Source of the DNA: Syntrophaceae bacterium
GTDB lineage: Bacteria > Desulfobacterota > DTXE01
DNA: 7,466 bases
Assembly: GCA_012962595.1 (NCBI GenBank)
Contig: DTXE01000093.1
Location: 1 to 7,466 of the forward strand
Reading direction: 5' to 3'
The notes beneath the pieces were generated by a model. That model saw nothing but the letters and a program-made list of their open reading frames with translations, did not search any database and had not been told where the DNA came from. The first letter of the stretch is position 1. Each line of letters starts with the position of its first letter. Shown piece by piece: positions 1 to 7,372 of the stretch. The translations under genes were made by a program, and so were the position numbers.

Positions 1-23
1 GTAAGGATAACTAAGCCCAATTT

Positions 24-2456
24 ATGAAAAGAATTAAATTGGAAAATATGAGGCTTATTCAGGCTAAGTTCCATGGAAGGGACCTATTTTCTAGGGGCAT
101 TGGCCTGCTGGAGAGGGTAGGAGTTATAAGTGTTTTCAAAAACGATTCCTTCCAGAAATGGAGCATACTTATTATCTTAAGTATTTCGATGGCTGTACTT
201 TTATATCCTCAGTTTTTGATGTCACCCAGAACTTACCACATTGGAGATGTGGCAAATAGGGATATAAAGGCCATACAGGATTATCTGATAGAGGATGAAA
301 TATCTACTCAAAAAAGGCGTATGGAGGCCATGGAAAAGTCTCCAGCGGTATATGACTTTGATGAAACGGTTTTATCCCATATAAGGAAGAGACTCAATAT
401 CTCGTTTCAATCTATGAGGGCTCTATATGAAAAGGGACCAATGGGTGTAAAAACCCGAAATAGAATACTTTGGGCAAAAAAGAAAGAATTCGAAAATCTA
501 TTGGGTACGCCTGTAAAAAATAGTACTTTTCAAACACTGGTAAAAGGAAAATTCTCACGCACCTTAGAAGAGACTATCTTTGAGCTGATTCAGCCCTACC
601 TTAAAGTAGGGATTATAAAAGACAGGTCTGCATTGGTCAATGAAAAGGAGAGGGGCATTATTCTTAGAGGAATTTTGACAAGAAGTGAGACACTAGTTCA
701 GGATGTTGAGGGTTTGTGGGATTTAAAAACTGCTAAGAGAGATATGAGAAATATGGCGGAAGAAGAATTCGGTAGTCGAATTGATCCAAAGGCCTTAAAG
801 ACAGTGAGAGAAATAGCACAAAGTATGATTTTGCCTAATCTAACATTTAATAAAAAGGCCACCGAAGAGAAAAGGGTTGAGGCCGGAAACCTAGTAAAAC
901 CTGTTTTCTTTCAGGTAAAGAAGGGTGAAATAATTGTGCGAGAAGGGGAAAGAATTGATGAGGGCATCCTTAAAAAACTGGATGTTCAGGCTAAGATGCG
1001 GTCTCACAAAAATATGTTGATGATGGCTTTGGGATCGGCATTTCTGGTAGGTATTCTTCTGTTTGTAGCCTATAAGTCTGCCCGTCTCCACATAACGAAA
1101 TTTGCATCAAGCACCAAGGATGTGTTTTTTCTGGCCATAGTTCTCCTTTTTCTAATTATAGTAACTTATATTTCTAGTTTCATAGCAGATGGCATCAGCA
1201 GGGGATACCCCTATATTCCCCAAAATTCTGTCTTATACTGTATTCCGATAGCGGTAGGTGGCATGTTAGTTACCATATTTTTGGGAATTCATACAGCTAT
1301 TACTTTCTCTTTTATTGTCTCAGTATGCTGTGCCCTCCTTATAGAGCATAGTTTGCAATTCTTTATATACCTCTTTATTGGTAGCCTTACGGCTGCCCAC
1401 GGGGTGATTCAGTATAGGGAACGGGGCACCTTAATCAAGGTGGGTTTATTGGTAGGATTGGTTAATATTGCAGTAATTATAGGAATTAATATGCTTAATG
1501 GAACATTATTTTCCACTAATGCTCCCATAGATATGATGTTTGGAGTTATAGGAGGAGTATTTGTGGGTATTATAGGAACAGGCCTCTCCCCGCTCATTGA
1601 GATGTCTTTTAGATATCCTAGTCAAGTCAAGCTCTTGGAGTTGATTAGTGTGGATCAACCTCTGCTTAAAGAGCTAATGGTTCAGTCACCTGGTACCTAT
1701 CACCATAGTGTCCTGGTAAGCAACCTAGCTGAGGCTGGAGCTGAAGCTATTAATGCCAATTCCTTATTAGCTAAAGTAAGTGGATATTACCACGATATCG
1801 GCAAGATAAAGAAACCTATGTATTTCGTGGAAAATCAGAGAGACTCAGAAAGTCGACATGAAAAATTGGCCCCCTCCATGAGTGCCTTAATTCTTATCTC
1901 CCATGTGAGAGATGGTATAGAATTAGCTAAACAGTATGGGCTTGGTGAGCGAATTATAGACATTATAAGGGAGCACCATGGAACCAGTCTTATATCCTTC
2001 TTCTATGAAAAGGCAAAAAGGCTTAGAGGTTCCAATCATGGGTCTGTTAAAGTTGAGGATTTTCGTTATCCTGGACCAAAACCACAGACAAAGGAAGCAG
2101 GTTTAGTTATGCTAGCCGATGCCGTGGAGGCTGCTACCAGGACCCTAGTAGATCCAACTCCGGCAAGAGTTCAAGGTACGGTCCAGAAGATCATCAATGG
2201 TGTCTTTTCAGACGGGCAGTTGGATGAGTGCGAATTGACTTTAAGGGATCTCCATAAGATTGCCAAGAGCTTTAATAAGATTTTGAGCGGTATCTTCCAC
2301 CACAGAATTGAGTATCCAGAGCCCGCCGTAAAGACTAAGGTCAGCAAAAGGAAACAAAATAATGATATGGATAAGCAACGTCCAAAGCAAGATAAGGATA
2401 AACAGGAAGAACCTAAGAAGGATGGTAGAGAAAGTCTTAAAAGGCTTGGGATGTAG
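24..2456 (+). CDS. pgpH: PgpH-type 7TM-HD cyclic-dinucleotide phosphodiesterase
   Basis: This is an 810-residue membrane protein with the layout of the PgpH/YqfF family. There is one membrane segment near residues 46-66, a long extracytoplasmic 7TMR-HDED domain (about 68-325), a cluster of hydrophobic segments between about 330 and 525, and a cytoplasmic HD domain (about 540-760). The HD domain carries H560-H561 in GTYHHS, the HDIGK signature at 590-594, H651-H652 in REHHGT and D699 in LADAVEAATR, so the metal-binding set looks intact. Characterised Firmicutes members hydrolyse cyclic di-AMP to pApA; the substrate here is inferred and not shown by the sequence. The last 35 residues are a Lys/Gln/Glu/Asp-rich tail, of which 27 are encoded over the start of ybeY. 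The start is uncertain. ATG 24 has only a distant AAGG, while in-frame ATG 48 has GGAA a few bases upstream and would remove eight residues. In related genomes phoH often precedes this gene; that region is outside the window. Confidence 0.93.
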   Translation: MKRIKLENMRLIQAKFHGRDLFSRGIGLLERVGVISVFKNDSFQKWSILIILSISMAVLLYPQFLMSPRTYHIGDVANRDIKAIQDYLIEDEISTQKRRMEAMEKSPAVYDFDETVLSHIRKRLNISFQSMRALYEKGPMGVKTRNRILWAKKKEFENLLGTPVKNSTFQTLVKGKFSRTLEETIFELIQPYLKVGIIKDRSALVNEKERGIILRGILTRSETLVQDVEGLWDLKTAKRDMRNMAEEEFGSRIDPKALKTVREIAQSMILPNLTFNKKATEEKRVEAGNLVKPVFFQVKKGEIIVREGERIDEGILKKLDVQAKMRSHKNMLMMALGSAFLVGILLFVAYKSARLHITKFASSTKDVFFLAIVLLFLIIVTYISSFIADGISRGYPYIPQNSVLYCIPIAVGGMLVTIFLGIHTAITFSFIVSVCCALLIEHSLQFFIYLFIGSLTAAHGVIQYRERGTLIKVGLLVGLVNIAVIIGINMLNGTLFSTNAPIDMMFGVIGGVFVGIIGTGLSPLIEMSFRYPSQVKLLELISVDQPLLKELMVQSPGTYHHSVLVSNLAEAGAEAINANSLLAKVSGYYHDIGKIKKPMYFVENQRDSESRHEKLAPSMSALILISHVRDGIELAKQYGLGERIIDIIREHHGTSLISFFYEKAKRLRGSNHGSVKVEDFRYPGPKPQTKEAGLVMLADAVEAATRTLVDPTPARVQGTVQKIINGVFSDGQLDECELTLRDLHKIAKSFNKILSGIFHHRIEYPEPAVKTKVSKRKQNNDMDKQRPKQDKDKQEEPKKDGRESLKRLGM
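2348..2352 (+). promoter_or_regulatory. Ribosome binding site inside pgpH that sets the ybeY start
   Basis: AAGGA lies nine bases before ATG 2362, entirely inside the pgpH reading frame. It supports translation of ybeY from 2362 and not from the later in-frame ATG at 2422, and therefore supports the long overlap. The sequence and spacing are seen directly; use by ribosomes is inferred. Confidence 0.6.
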
Positions 2457-2850
2457 TCAATGTGAAATGAGCATCCTCTTGGTTGATGATAACACCATGA
2501 CCCAAATGAATAAAAGATACCTGAATCGTCAAGGAGCTACTAACGTCTTGGCATTTCCTATGAGAGAAGGGCCATTTTGTGAAATAAATCCTCATGTCCT
2601 TGGAGATGTGGTTATATCGGTGGAAACAGCAGAGAGAGAGGCAAGGGAAGCACAAATTACTTTGGAAGCACGATTGTATTACCTACTTATTCATGGGATC
2701 CTACATCTCTTAGGATATAATCACGAGGGCTCTCGTGAGGATAGGGAGATTATGGAAAGGAAAACTGAGAGCCTTTTGTCCCTCCTTAATCAAATCAAAA
2801 TGAAAAATTGCAATACAAAAAATCAAAACAGGCCTTTGAGGCAAAATTGA
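2362..2850 (+). CDS. ybeY: Endoribonuclease YbeY (16S rRNA maturation)
   Basis: This is a 162-residue UPF0054-family protein, close to the usual 150-160. YbeY is a cytoplasmic single-strand endoribonuclease needed for 16S rRNA 3'-end maturation and 70S ribosome quality control. The zinc-binding motif is complete: H111 and H115 in HGILHLLGY and H121 just after, matching the family pattern HGxLHLxGYDHxxxxxxxxM, with N120 in place of the common Asp. TNVLAFP (60-66) and GDVVIS (81-86) are the other conserved blocks. ATG 2362 is chosen because the N-terminal strand (IWISNVQ) aligns with family members and a ribosome binding site lies nine bases upstream; ATG 2422 would delete this strand. The first 95 bases overlap pgpH in a different frame. 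The tail after about residue 145 (Asn/Lys/Arg-rich) is a poorly conserved extension. The pgpH-ybeY pairing is widespread in bacteria. Confidence 0.95.
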   Translation: MIWISNVQSKIRINRKNLRRMVEKVLKGLGCSQCEMSILLVDDNTMTQMNKRYLNRQGATNVLAFPMREGPFCEINPHVLGDVVISVETAEREAREAQITLEARLYYLLIHGILHLLGYNHEGSREDREIMERKTESLLSLLNQIKMKNCNTKNQNRPLRQN

Positions 2851-2869
2851 TCTTATAGGTGGCTAAGTT

Positions 2870-3589
2870 ATGGCAAAATTGGCAGTAAACGTGGATCATG
2901 TAGCAACTTTAAGACAGGCAAGAAGAGGGATAGAGCCTGATCCGGTCATCGCAGCAGCCATGGCAGAATTAGGAGGAGCTGAAGGAATTATAGTGCATTT
3001 AAGAGAAGATAGGAGACATATCCAAGAAAGGGATCTGAGGCTCCTTAGAGAAACTGTAAAGACCAAGTTAAATTTGGAGATGGCAGCCACTGATGCCATG
3101 ATAAAGATCGCCTTGGATGTCAAGCCTGATATGGTGACCCTAGTCCCTGAAAGAAGGGAAGAGTTGACTACAGAAGGCGGATTGGAGGTAGTATTAAACA
3201 AGGAATCTCTAAAGTCTGCCATAGAACTTCTTCATGAGGGTGACATAGCGGTAAGCCTTTTCATTAATCCAGACATGGATCAAATAAAGGCATCTGCAAA
3301 AATTGGCACAGACTTTGTAGAAATTCACACCGGCATATACAGTGAGGCTACAAATCATGAAGATATAGAAAGGGAACTGGATAGGATAATAGATGCCATC
3401 AAACTGGCACACAAGTTAAGGTTAGGTATAAATGCAGGACACGGATTGAATTATCAAAATATCAAAAGACTTACAGGTATAAAGGAGATATATGAATTCA
3501 GCATTGGACATAGCATTGTGGCCAGGGCAATTTATGTGGGATTTGAAAAGGCTGTGAGGGAAATGCTCCAGCTCATCAGAGGTGAATAG
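2870..3589 (+). CDS. pdxJ: Pyridoxine 5'-phosphate synthase PdxJ
   Basis: This 239-residue TIM-barrel enzyme has the standard family length. PdxJ condenses 1-deoxy-D-xylulose 5-phosphate with 3-amino-1-hydroxyacetone 1-phosphate (the PdxA product) to make pyridoxine 5'-phosphate, the last ring-closing step of DXP-dependent vitamin B6 synthesis, in the cytoplasm. Visible motifs are [12 protein letters not shown] (7-18), the phosphate/active-site block HLREDRRHI (43-51), NLEMA (68-72), [17 protein letters not shown] (91-107), and GINAGHG (186-192). The catalytic residues known from E. coli (His45, Glu72, His193) correspond to H43, E70 and H191 and are all present. ATG 2870 is preceded by AGGTGG seven bases upstream, a strong ribosome binding site. 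It follows ybeY by 19 bases and precedes acpS by five, so it is clearly co-transcribed. The pdxJ-acpS pairing is common in Proteobacteria. No truncation or odd composition is seen. Confidence 0.98.
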   Translation: MAKLAVNVDHVATLRQARRGIEPDPVIAAAMAELGGAEGIIVHLREDRRHIQERDLRLLRETVKTKLNLEMAATDAMIKIALDVKPDMVTLVPERREELTTEGGLEVVLNKESLKSAIELLHEGDIAVSLFINPDMDQIKASAKIGTDFVEIHTGIYSEATNHEDIERELDRIIDAIKLAHKLRLGINAGHGLNYQNIKRLTGIKEIYEFSIGHSIVARAIYVGFEKAVREMLQLIRGE

Positions 3590-3594
3590 ATTCC

Positions 3595-3972
3595 ATGATT
3601 TATGGCCTAGGCATAGATATGGTTGAAGTTGCTAGGATAGAGCGAGCAATTGAAAGATGGGGGCATCGTCTCATAGAAAGGGTTTTTACACCGCATGAGA
3701 TGGAGTGTTGCTCTAAAAGAAAAAGTCCTCACTCGTGTTTTGCTCTAAGGCTAGCAGCTAAGGAGGCCTTCTCCAAATCCATAGGTTTAGGGATGAGTAA
3801 TGGGGTTAGATGGAAGGATATAGAAGTCGTCCATGATACAAAGGGGAAACCAGAGATCAAGCTGTATGGTGAGGCGTATCAGATATTTAAAGGTAAGGGG
3901 CTAAATAATATCCTCCTAAGTTTGACGGACGAAGGTGGTTGGGCTATAGCGGCAGTAGTGTTAGAGGGTTAA
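3595..3972 (+). CDS. acpS: Holo-[acyl-carrier-protein] synthase AcpS
   Basis: This 125-residue protein matches the usual AcpS size (about 120-130). It transfers the 4'-phosphopantetheine arm of coenzyme A to a serine of apo-ACP, activating the carrier for fatty-acid synthesis; the group I enzyme is normally a cytoplasmic homotrimer. The two Mg-binding signatures are present: GIDMVEVARI with D8 near the N-terminus, and RLAAKEAFSKSIGLG with E57. The family usually has an (R/K)FAAKEA core, so R-L-A-A-K-E-A is a conservative variant. The C-terminal LSLTDEGGWAIAAVV block corresponds to the family's final strand (usually SLSHd..yA.A.v). ATG 3595 lies five bases after the pdxJ stop, and AGGTGA at the end of pdxJ is about nine bases upstream and serves as its ribosome binding site. 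It is an ordinary essential gene with no sign of damage. Confidence 0.97.
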   Translation: MIYGLGIDMVEVARIERAIERWGHRLIERVFTPHEMECCSKRKSPHSCFALRLAAKEAFSKSIGLGMSNGVRWKDIEVVHDTKGKPEIKLYGEAYQIFKGKGLNNILLSLTDEGGWAIAAVVLEG

Positions 3973-3973
3973 T

Positions 3974-5554
3974 ATGAGGGCTGCGACTACCTCTGAAATG
4001 AAAGACCTAGATAAGGTAGCCATAGAGACCTATGGTATACCCAGTATTGTACTGATGGAAAATGCAGGTCGTGGGGCAGCGGAGACCATTTTAAACTACT
4101 TTGACGGTATAATAGACAAGAAGGTAGGAATCTTTATTGGAAAAGGGAATAATGGTGGAGATGGGTTAGTAATCAGTCGATATCTTAATCAAAAAGGTGT
4201 CCAGATTCAATTATATTTACTGGCACCAAAGAGTCGGATATCAGGGGATGCAAAAATCAACTTGGATATCGTATCAAAGATGAACATACCCTTGGTTGAG
4301 ATGACAAATAATGAGGCCTTCAACCAGCTCAAAGGGGAAATGAACCACCTTGATATTATAGTGGATGGAATCTTAGGAATAGGTTTAACCTCAGATGTCA
4401 AAGGGTTTTTTAAGGATGTTATAGAATACATAAATAGACTCAAAAAACCCATTGTATCTGTGGATGCACCATCTGGCCTTGATTGTGACAGTGGTTGGCC
4501 CAAAGGCATATCTATCGAGGCCGATTTAACTATCACATTCGGGCTCCCCAAGGTTGGACAACTAATTTATCCTGGCCTAGATTTCGTGGGCAAATTGAAA
4601 GTTATAGACATTGGGATACCTAATGAAGCATTGATAAATGCAAACCTTAAGTGCCATCTTGTTACCTATGACATGGTTAAAGGAGCTATTAAGGATAGGG
4701 CTCCCAATAGCCACAAGGGAAACTATGGCCATTTGCTAGTAATCGCTGGTTCTGTGGGAAAAACTGGGGCGGCGGCATTGGCCTCTCTTGGTGCCCTAAG
4801 GAGTGGGGCAGGTTTGGTCACTTTGGGGATCCCTGAAAGCTTAAACTTGAGCATGGAGGTCAAGCTTACTGAGGTGATGACCAAGCCCCTACCCGAAACC
4901 TATGAGCATACATTTAGCTTGGAGGCCTTAGAGCAAATACAGGCCCTCACTCTAAAAAAGGGAGCGGTGGCTATGGGTCCAGGCATCTCCACACATCCTC
5001 AGACCCGGGAGTTAATCCTTAGACTTATAACCGAGCTTACAATCCCTTTGATCATCGATGCTGATGCGGTTAATGCCTTAGCCGGATACTTAGACATCCT
5101 CAAACAGGCAAAAAGTCAGATTATATTAACGCCACACCCAGGGGAAATGGCCAGGCTTCTTGGAATCTCTACTTCAGAGGTGCAAAAGGATCGAGTAGGT
5201 ATAGCAAGAGCGGTGGCAAGGGAACATGGAGTCTATGTAGTGCTAAAAGGGGCCAGAACCATTATAGGGGATCCTGAAGGAAACATATACATAAGTCCTA
5301 CTGGCAATCCAGGCATGGCTACAGGAGGTATGGGTGATGTCCTCACAGGAATGATTGGCGGTTTTATAGTCCAGGGTTATGAGGTACTGGATGCTTGCCT
5401 AATTTCGGTATACATCCATGGTCTTGCTGGAGATTTGATAGCTAGGGATAAGGGTGGGATAGGCATGATTGCTATGGATGTAGTTGAGAGATTACCAGAG
5501 GTTATTAGGGACATAAAACAAATGAAAACATATATTAGGGAGAGTGATTTCTAA
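3974..5554 (+). CDS. nnrDE: Bifunctional NAD(P)H-hydrate repair enzyme (epimerase + ADP/ATP-dependent dehydratase)
   Basis: This 526-residue fusion has the length and order of E. coli YjeF/Nnr. It repairs NAD(P)HX, the hydrated damaged form of NAD(P)H: the N-terminal half epimerises the R to the S form, and the C-terminal half dehydrates S-NAD(P)HX using ADP or ATP. The epimerase domain (about 1-235) has LMENAGRGA (27-35), the NNGGDG loop (59-64), VDGILGIGL (130-138) and VDAPSGLDCDSG (163-174). The ribokinase-like dehydratase domain (about 245-510) has HKGNYGHLLVIAGS (247-260), GAGLVTLGIP (278-287), ID-ADAVNAL (361-369), TPHPGEMARLL (386-396) and GNPGMATGGMGDVLTG (444-459) with the catalytic Asp at 454. 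Both halves look active. ATG 3974 begins one base after the acpS stop, with AGAGGG five bases upstream. Its 3' end overlaps tsaE by 11 bases. The epimerase and dehydratase symbols vary (nnr, yjeF, nnrD/nnrE). Confidence 0.96.
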   Translation: MRAATTSEMKDLDKVAIETYGIPSIVLMENAGRGAAETILNYFDGIIDKKVGIFIGKGNNGGDGLVISRYLNQKGVQIQLYLLAPKSRISGDAKINLDIVSKMNIPLVEMTNNEAFNQLKGEMNHLDIIVDGILGIGLTSDVKGFFKDVIEYINRLKKPIVSVDAPSGLDCDSGWPKGISIEADLTITFGLPKVGQLIYPGLDFVGKLKVIDIGIPNEALINANLKCHLVTYDMVKGAIKDRAPNSHKGNYGHLLVIAGSVGKTGAAALASLGALRSGAGLVTLGIPESLNLSMEVKLTEVMTKPLPETYEHTFSLEALEQIQALTLKKGAVAMGPGISTHPQTRELILRLITELTIPLIIDADAVNALAGYLDILKQAKSQIILTPHPGEMARLLGISTSEVQKDRVGIARAVAREHGVYVVLKGARTIIGDPEGNIYISPTGNPGMATGGMGDVLTGMIGGFIVQGYEVLDACLISVYIHGLAGDLIARDKGGIGMIAMDVVERLPEVIRDIKQMKTYIRESDF

Positions 5555-6035
5555 CAGAAAATTTAGTGTTATCCTTAAATCTCTTCAAGATACATGGGAA
5601 ACGGGGAGATATTTAGGCGAACTGCTGGAGGCCGGGGATGTGGTGGCACTAATAGGAGAACTTGGCTGTGGGAAAACTTACCTTACCAAGGGCATAGCTC
5701 ATGGACTTGGAGTCCCTGAGAATTATTATATAACTAGTCCAAGTTTTACTATAATCAACGAGTATCAAGGTAGGGTACCCCTATACCACATAGACCTTTA
5801 CCGCATGGAGAAAGGATTTAATGAAGAGGCCTTGGGGCTAAAAGAATACCTTTATTCTCCAGGCGTGGTGGTTATTGAATGGGCTGAAAAACTACCAGAA
5901 TTGCCTCAAACAAGGATAGAAGTTCGCATGGAGATAATTGGTGATCAGGAAAGGAAAGTTGAGATTATTGGCCATGGAGATCACCCGGCATTTATAATTA
6001 AAAGATTACGCCAGAAGTTAGGAGCGGAAGCTTAA
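5544..6035 (+). CDS. tsaE: tRNA threonylcarbamoyladenosine biosynthesis ATPase TsaE
   Basis: This 163-residue P-loop protein (YjeE family) is near the usual 150-160. TsaE binds the TsaB-TsaD complex and hydrolyses ATP to keep it cycling during t6A37 modification of ANN-decoding tRNAs. The Walker A motif GELGCGKT is at 38-45 (family consensus GxLGAGKT, here Cys for Ala), the switch-like region SPSFTIINEY follows near 64-73, then YHIDLYRM and the Walker B-like VVVIEWAEKLPE. GTG 5544 is the only possible start: the frame is closed by a TGA at 5523, and no ATG occurs before the P-loop. It overlaps the nnrDE stop by 11 bases. The AGGGAG just upstream leaves only about one base of spacing, so initiation may depend on ribosomes finishing nnrDE. 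The nnrDE-tsaE adjacency is conserved widely. Confidence 0.95.
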   Translation: MISNRKFSVILKSLQDTWETGRYLGELLEAGDVVALIGELGCGKTYLTKGIAHGLGVPENYYITSPSFTIINEYQGRVPLYHIDLYRMEKGFNEEALGLKEYLYSPGVVVIEWAEKLPELPQTRIEVRMEIIGDQERKVEIIGHGDHPAFIIKRLRQKLGAEA

Positions 6036-6044
6036 GAATTGCCC

Positions 6045-7265
6045 ATGGCTGTTATTGTGCAGAAATTTGGTGGCACCTCCCTAGGAAACATAGAAAGTAT
6101 AAAAAAGGTAGCAAAACGGGTTATCAAAACCAAGAAGGCCGGCCATGAAGTGGTAGTAGTTCTTTCAGCCATGGCTGGTGAGACCGACAAGTTAATATCC
6201 TTAGCTCATGAGATATGCGAGAATCCCGACCCTCGAGAATTGGATGTATTAATTTCTACCGGTGAACAGGTAACTGTAGCCTTGTTTGCTATACTCCTTA
6301 ATTCTCTGGGGTATAGTGCCAAATCATTTTTAGCTCACCAGGTCAGGATCTATACAGATAATTTTCATGGAAGGGCACGCATTCATGACATTGATACCCA
6401 GAAGATTATAAAAGAGCTGAGGAATGGTACTATTGTGGTGGTAGCTGGCTTTCAAGGAAGTAATGATCAGGGTGATATTACCACATTAGGCCGCGGTGGT
6501 TCTGATACCACAGCCGTAGCCATAGCGGCTGCCCTGAATGCCAATATATGTGAAATATACACCGATGTGGAAGGTGTATATACTACCGATCCCGATATTT
6601 GCCCTAAGGCCAGGAAATTAAAGAGAATTTCTTATGATGAGATGCTAGAGATGGCAAGTTTGGGAGCCAAAGTATTGCAAATAAGATCGGTGGAATTTGC
6701 CAAAAAGTACCATGTACCAATTCATGTGAGATCATCCTTTGTGGAGGAAAATGGAACTATGGTGATACCTGAAGATAAAGACATGGAAAGGGTGGTAGTC
6801 TCCGGCATAGCTTATGATAAAGACCAGGCTCGGATTACCATTACCAAGGTTCCTGATAGACCAGGGATCGCCTCCAAGATATTTGCACCCATTACTGGTG
6901 CAGGTATTGTGGTGGATATGATTCTCCAAAACACCAGTGCTTATGGCTTTACAGACATGACCTTCACTGTTCCTAGGAATGAGTTCAAAAAGGCCATGGA
7001 ATTGGTGAGTGTTACCGCCAAGGAGGTGGGGGCGGAAGAGGTTCTGGGAGATGAAGGTATAGCCAAGGTATCCATTGTAGGTGTGGGGATGCGAAGTCAT
7101 GCAGGTATAGCCTCTAAAATGTTTACCACGCTGGCCGATGAAAACATCAACATCATGATGATAAGTACCTCCGAAATTAAGATCTCCTGCGTCATTGATG
7201 AAAAATATACAGAACTGGCGGTGAGGGCACTCCATGATGCCTTTGGCCTAGATAAACCCCGTTAG
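6045..7265 (+). CDS. lysC: Aspartate kinase LysC, monofunctional, with two ACT domains
   Basis: This 406-residue enzyme phosphorylates L-aspartate to 4-phospho-L-aspartate, the first step towards lysine (via diaminopimelate), threonine, methionine and isoleucine. The amino-acid kinase domain (1-about 235) has QKFGGTS (6-12), [11 protein letters not shown] (40-50), [10 protein letters not shown] (71-80), [28 protein letters not shown] with the GRGGSDT core at 149-155, and [12 protein letters not shown] (172-183). Two ACT regulatory domains follow (about 262-330 and 341-406). The first has DMILQNTS (291-298), resembling the DMVLQN-S stretch that binds effector in Corynebacterium-type enzymes, so feedback by lysine and/or threonine is likely but inferred. 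ATG 6045 gives the family-typical N-terminus; TTG 6039 would add two residues and has GGAAG (6026-6030) eight bases upstream, so it is a real alternative. Only nine bases separate tsaE from ATG 6045, so there is no lysine riboswitch leader here. Confidence 0.97.
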   Translation: MAVIVQKFGGTSLGNIESIKKVAKRVIKTKKAGHEVVVVLSAMAGETDKLISLAHEICENPDPRELDVLISTGEQVTVALFAILLNSLGYSAKSFLAHQVRIYTDNFHGRARIHDIDTQKIIKELRNGTIVVVAGFQGSNDQGDITTLGRGGSDTTAVAIAAALNANICEIYTDVEGVYTTDPDICPKARKLKRISYDEMLEMASLGAKVLQIRSVEFAKKYHVPIHVRSSFVEENGTMVIPEDKDMERVVVSGIAYDKDQARITITKVPDRPGIASKIFAPITGAGIVVDMILQNTSAYGFTDMTFTVPRNEFKKAMELVSVTAKEVGAEEVLGDEGIAKVSIVGVGMRSHAGIASKMFTTLADENINIMMISTSEIKISCVIDEKYTELAVRALHDAFGLDKPR

Positions 7266-7301
7266 AATTTCACCCCCTGCTTCTAAAGTAGCTACGGGGT
7301 T
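7255..7301. repeat. Inverted repeat spanning the lysC stop (possible weak terminator)
   Basis: AACCCCGT at 7255-7262 is repeated exactly as its reverse complement ACGGGGTT at 7294-7301. The 31-base loop between them can form a further imperfect hairpin (GCTTCT/AGTAGC near 7279-7292). The left arm covers the last codons and the first base of the lysC stop. No T-run follows the right arm, so this is not a standard intrinsic terminator. It could still stabilise the 3' end of the transcript or be a chance pairing. Confidence 0.35.
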
Positions 7302-7310
7302 CACATGTAA

Positions 7311-7337
7311 GAAAAATAGGGACACATCCCATTTTTC
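7311..7337. repeat. Near-perfect palindrome next to a transposase remnant
   Basis: GAAAAATAGGGA (7311-7322) pairs with TCCCATTTTTC (7327-7337) across a four-base loop, with one bulged A in the left arm, giving an 11-base-pair hairpin. It lies 35 bases before the start of a REP-associated tyrosine transposase frame. In IS200-like and REP/RAYT elements, terminal hairpins of this kind are the sites the HUH transposase recognises. The pairing is seen directly; the link to the transposase is inferred from position and family knowledge. The T5 run in the right arm could also give weak transcription termination after lysC. Confidence 0.55.
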
Positions 7338-7372
7338 AAGACCATCACTCACTTTCATATTATACCCTTCCC

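Noticed and set aside
1..23. A promoter for the operon in the first bases
   Set aside because: The stretch is too short to hold a convincing -35/-10 pair, and upstream sequence, where phoH often lies in relatives, is not in the window.
2422..2850. A shorter ybeY starting at ATG 2422, which would cut the pgpH overlap to 35 bases
   Set aside because: It removes the conserved N-terminal strand and has a weaker upstream signal than ATG 2362.
2896..3222. A 108-codon minus-strand open frame opposite pdxJ
   Set aside because: It sits over invariant PdxJ motifs and shows a biased Ser/Ala/Leu composition typical of antisense frames.
4207..4551. A 114-codon minus-strand open frame opposite nnrDE
   Set aside because: It covers the conserved epimerase domain on the other strand and has no recognisable motif; its openness follows from codon use of the real gene.
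6036..6044. A lysine riboswitch or leader upstream of lysC
   Set aside because: Only nine bases separate the tsaE stop from ATG 6045, which is far too short for any riboswitch.
6732..7235. A 167-codon open frame on the minus strand opposite lysC
   Set aside because: It lies wholly over the conserved ACT domains of lysC, its translation is rich in His, Gly and Tyr and resembles no protein I know, and no ribosome binding site or promoter is apparent. It is best explained as an antisense shadow.
24..7265. A new defence or antiviral system built around the cyclic-dinucleotide phosphodiesterase
   Set aside because: The neighbours are all recognisable housekeeping genes in an order I recall from Deltaproteobacteria, with no nucleotidyltransferase, effector or CRISPR-like repeats.
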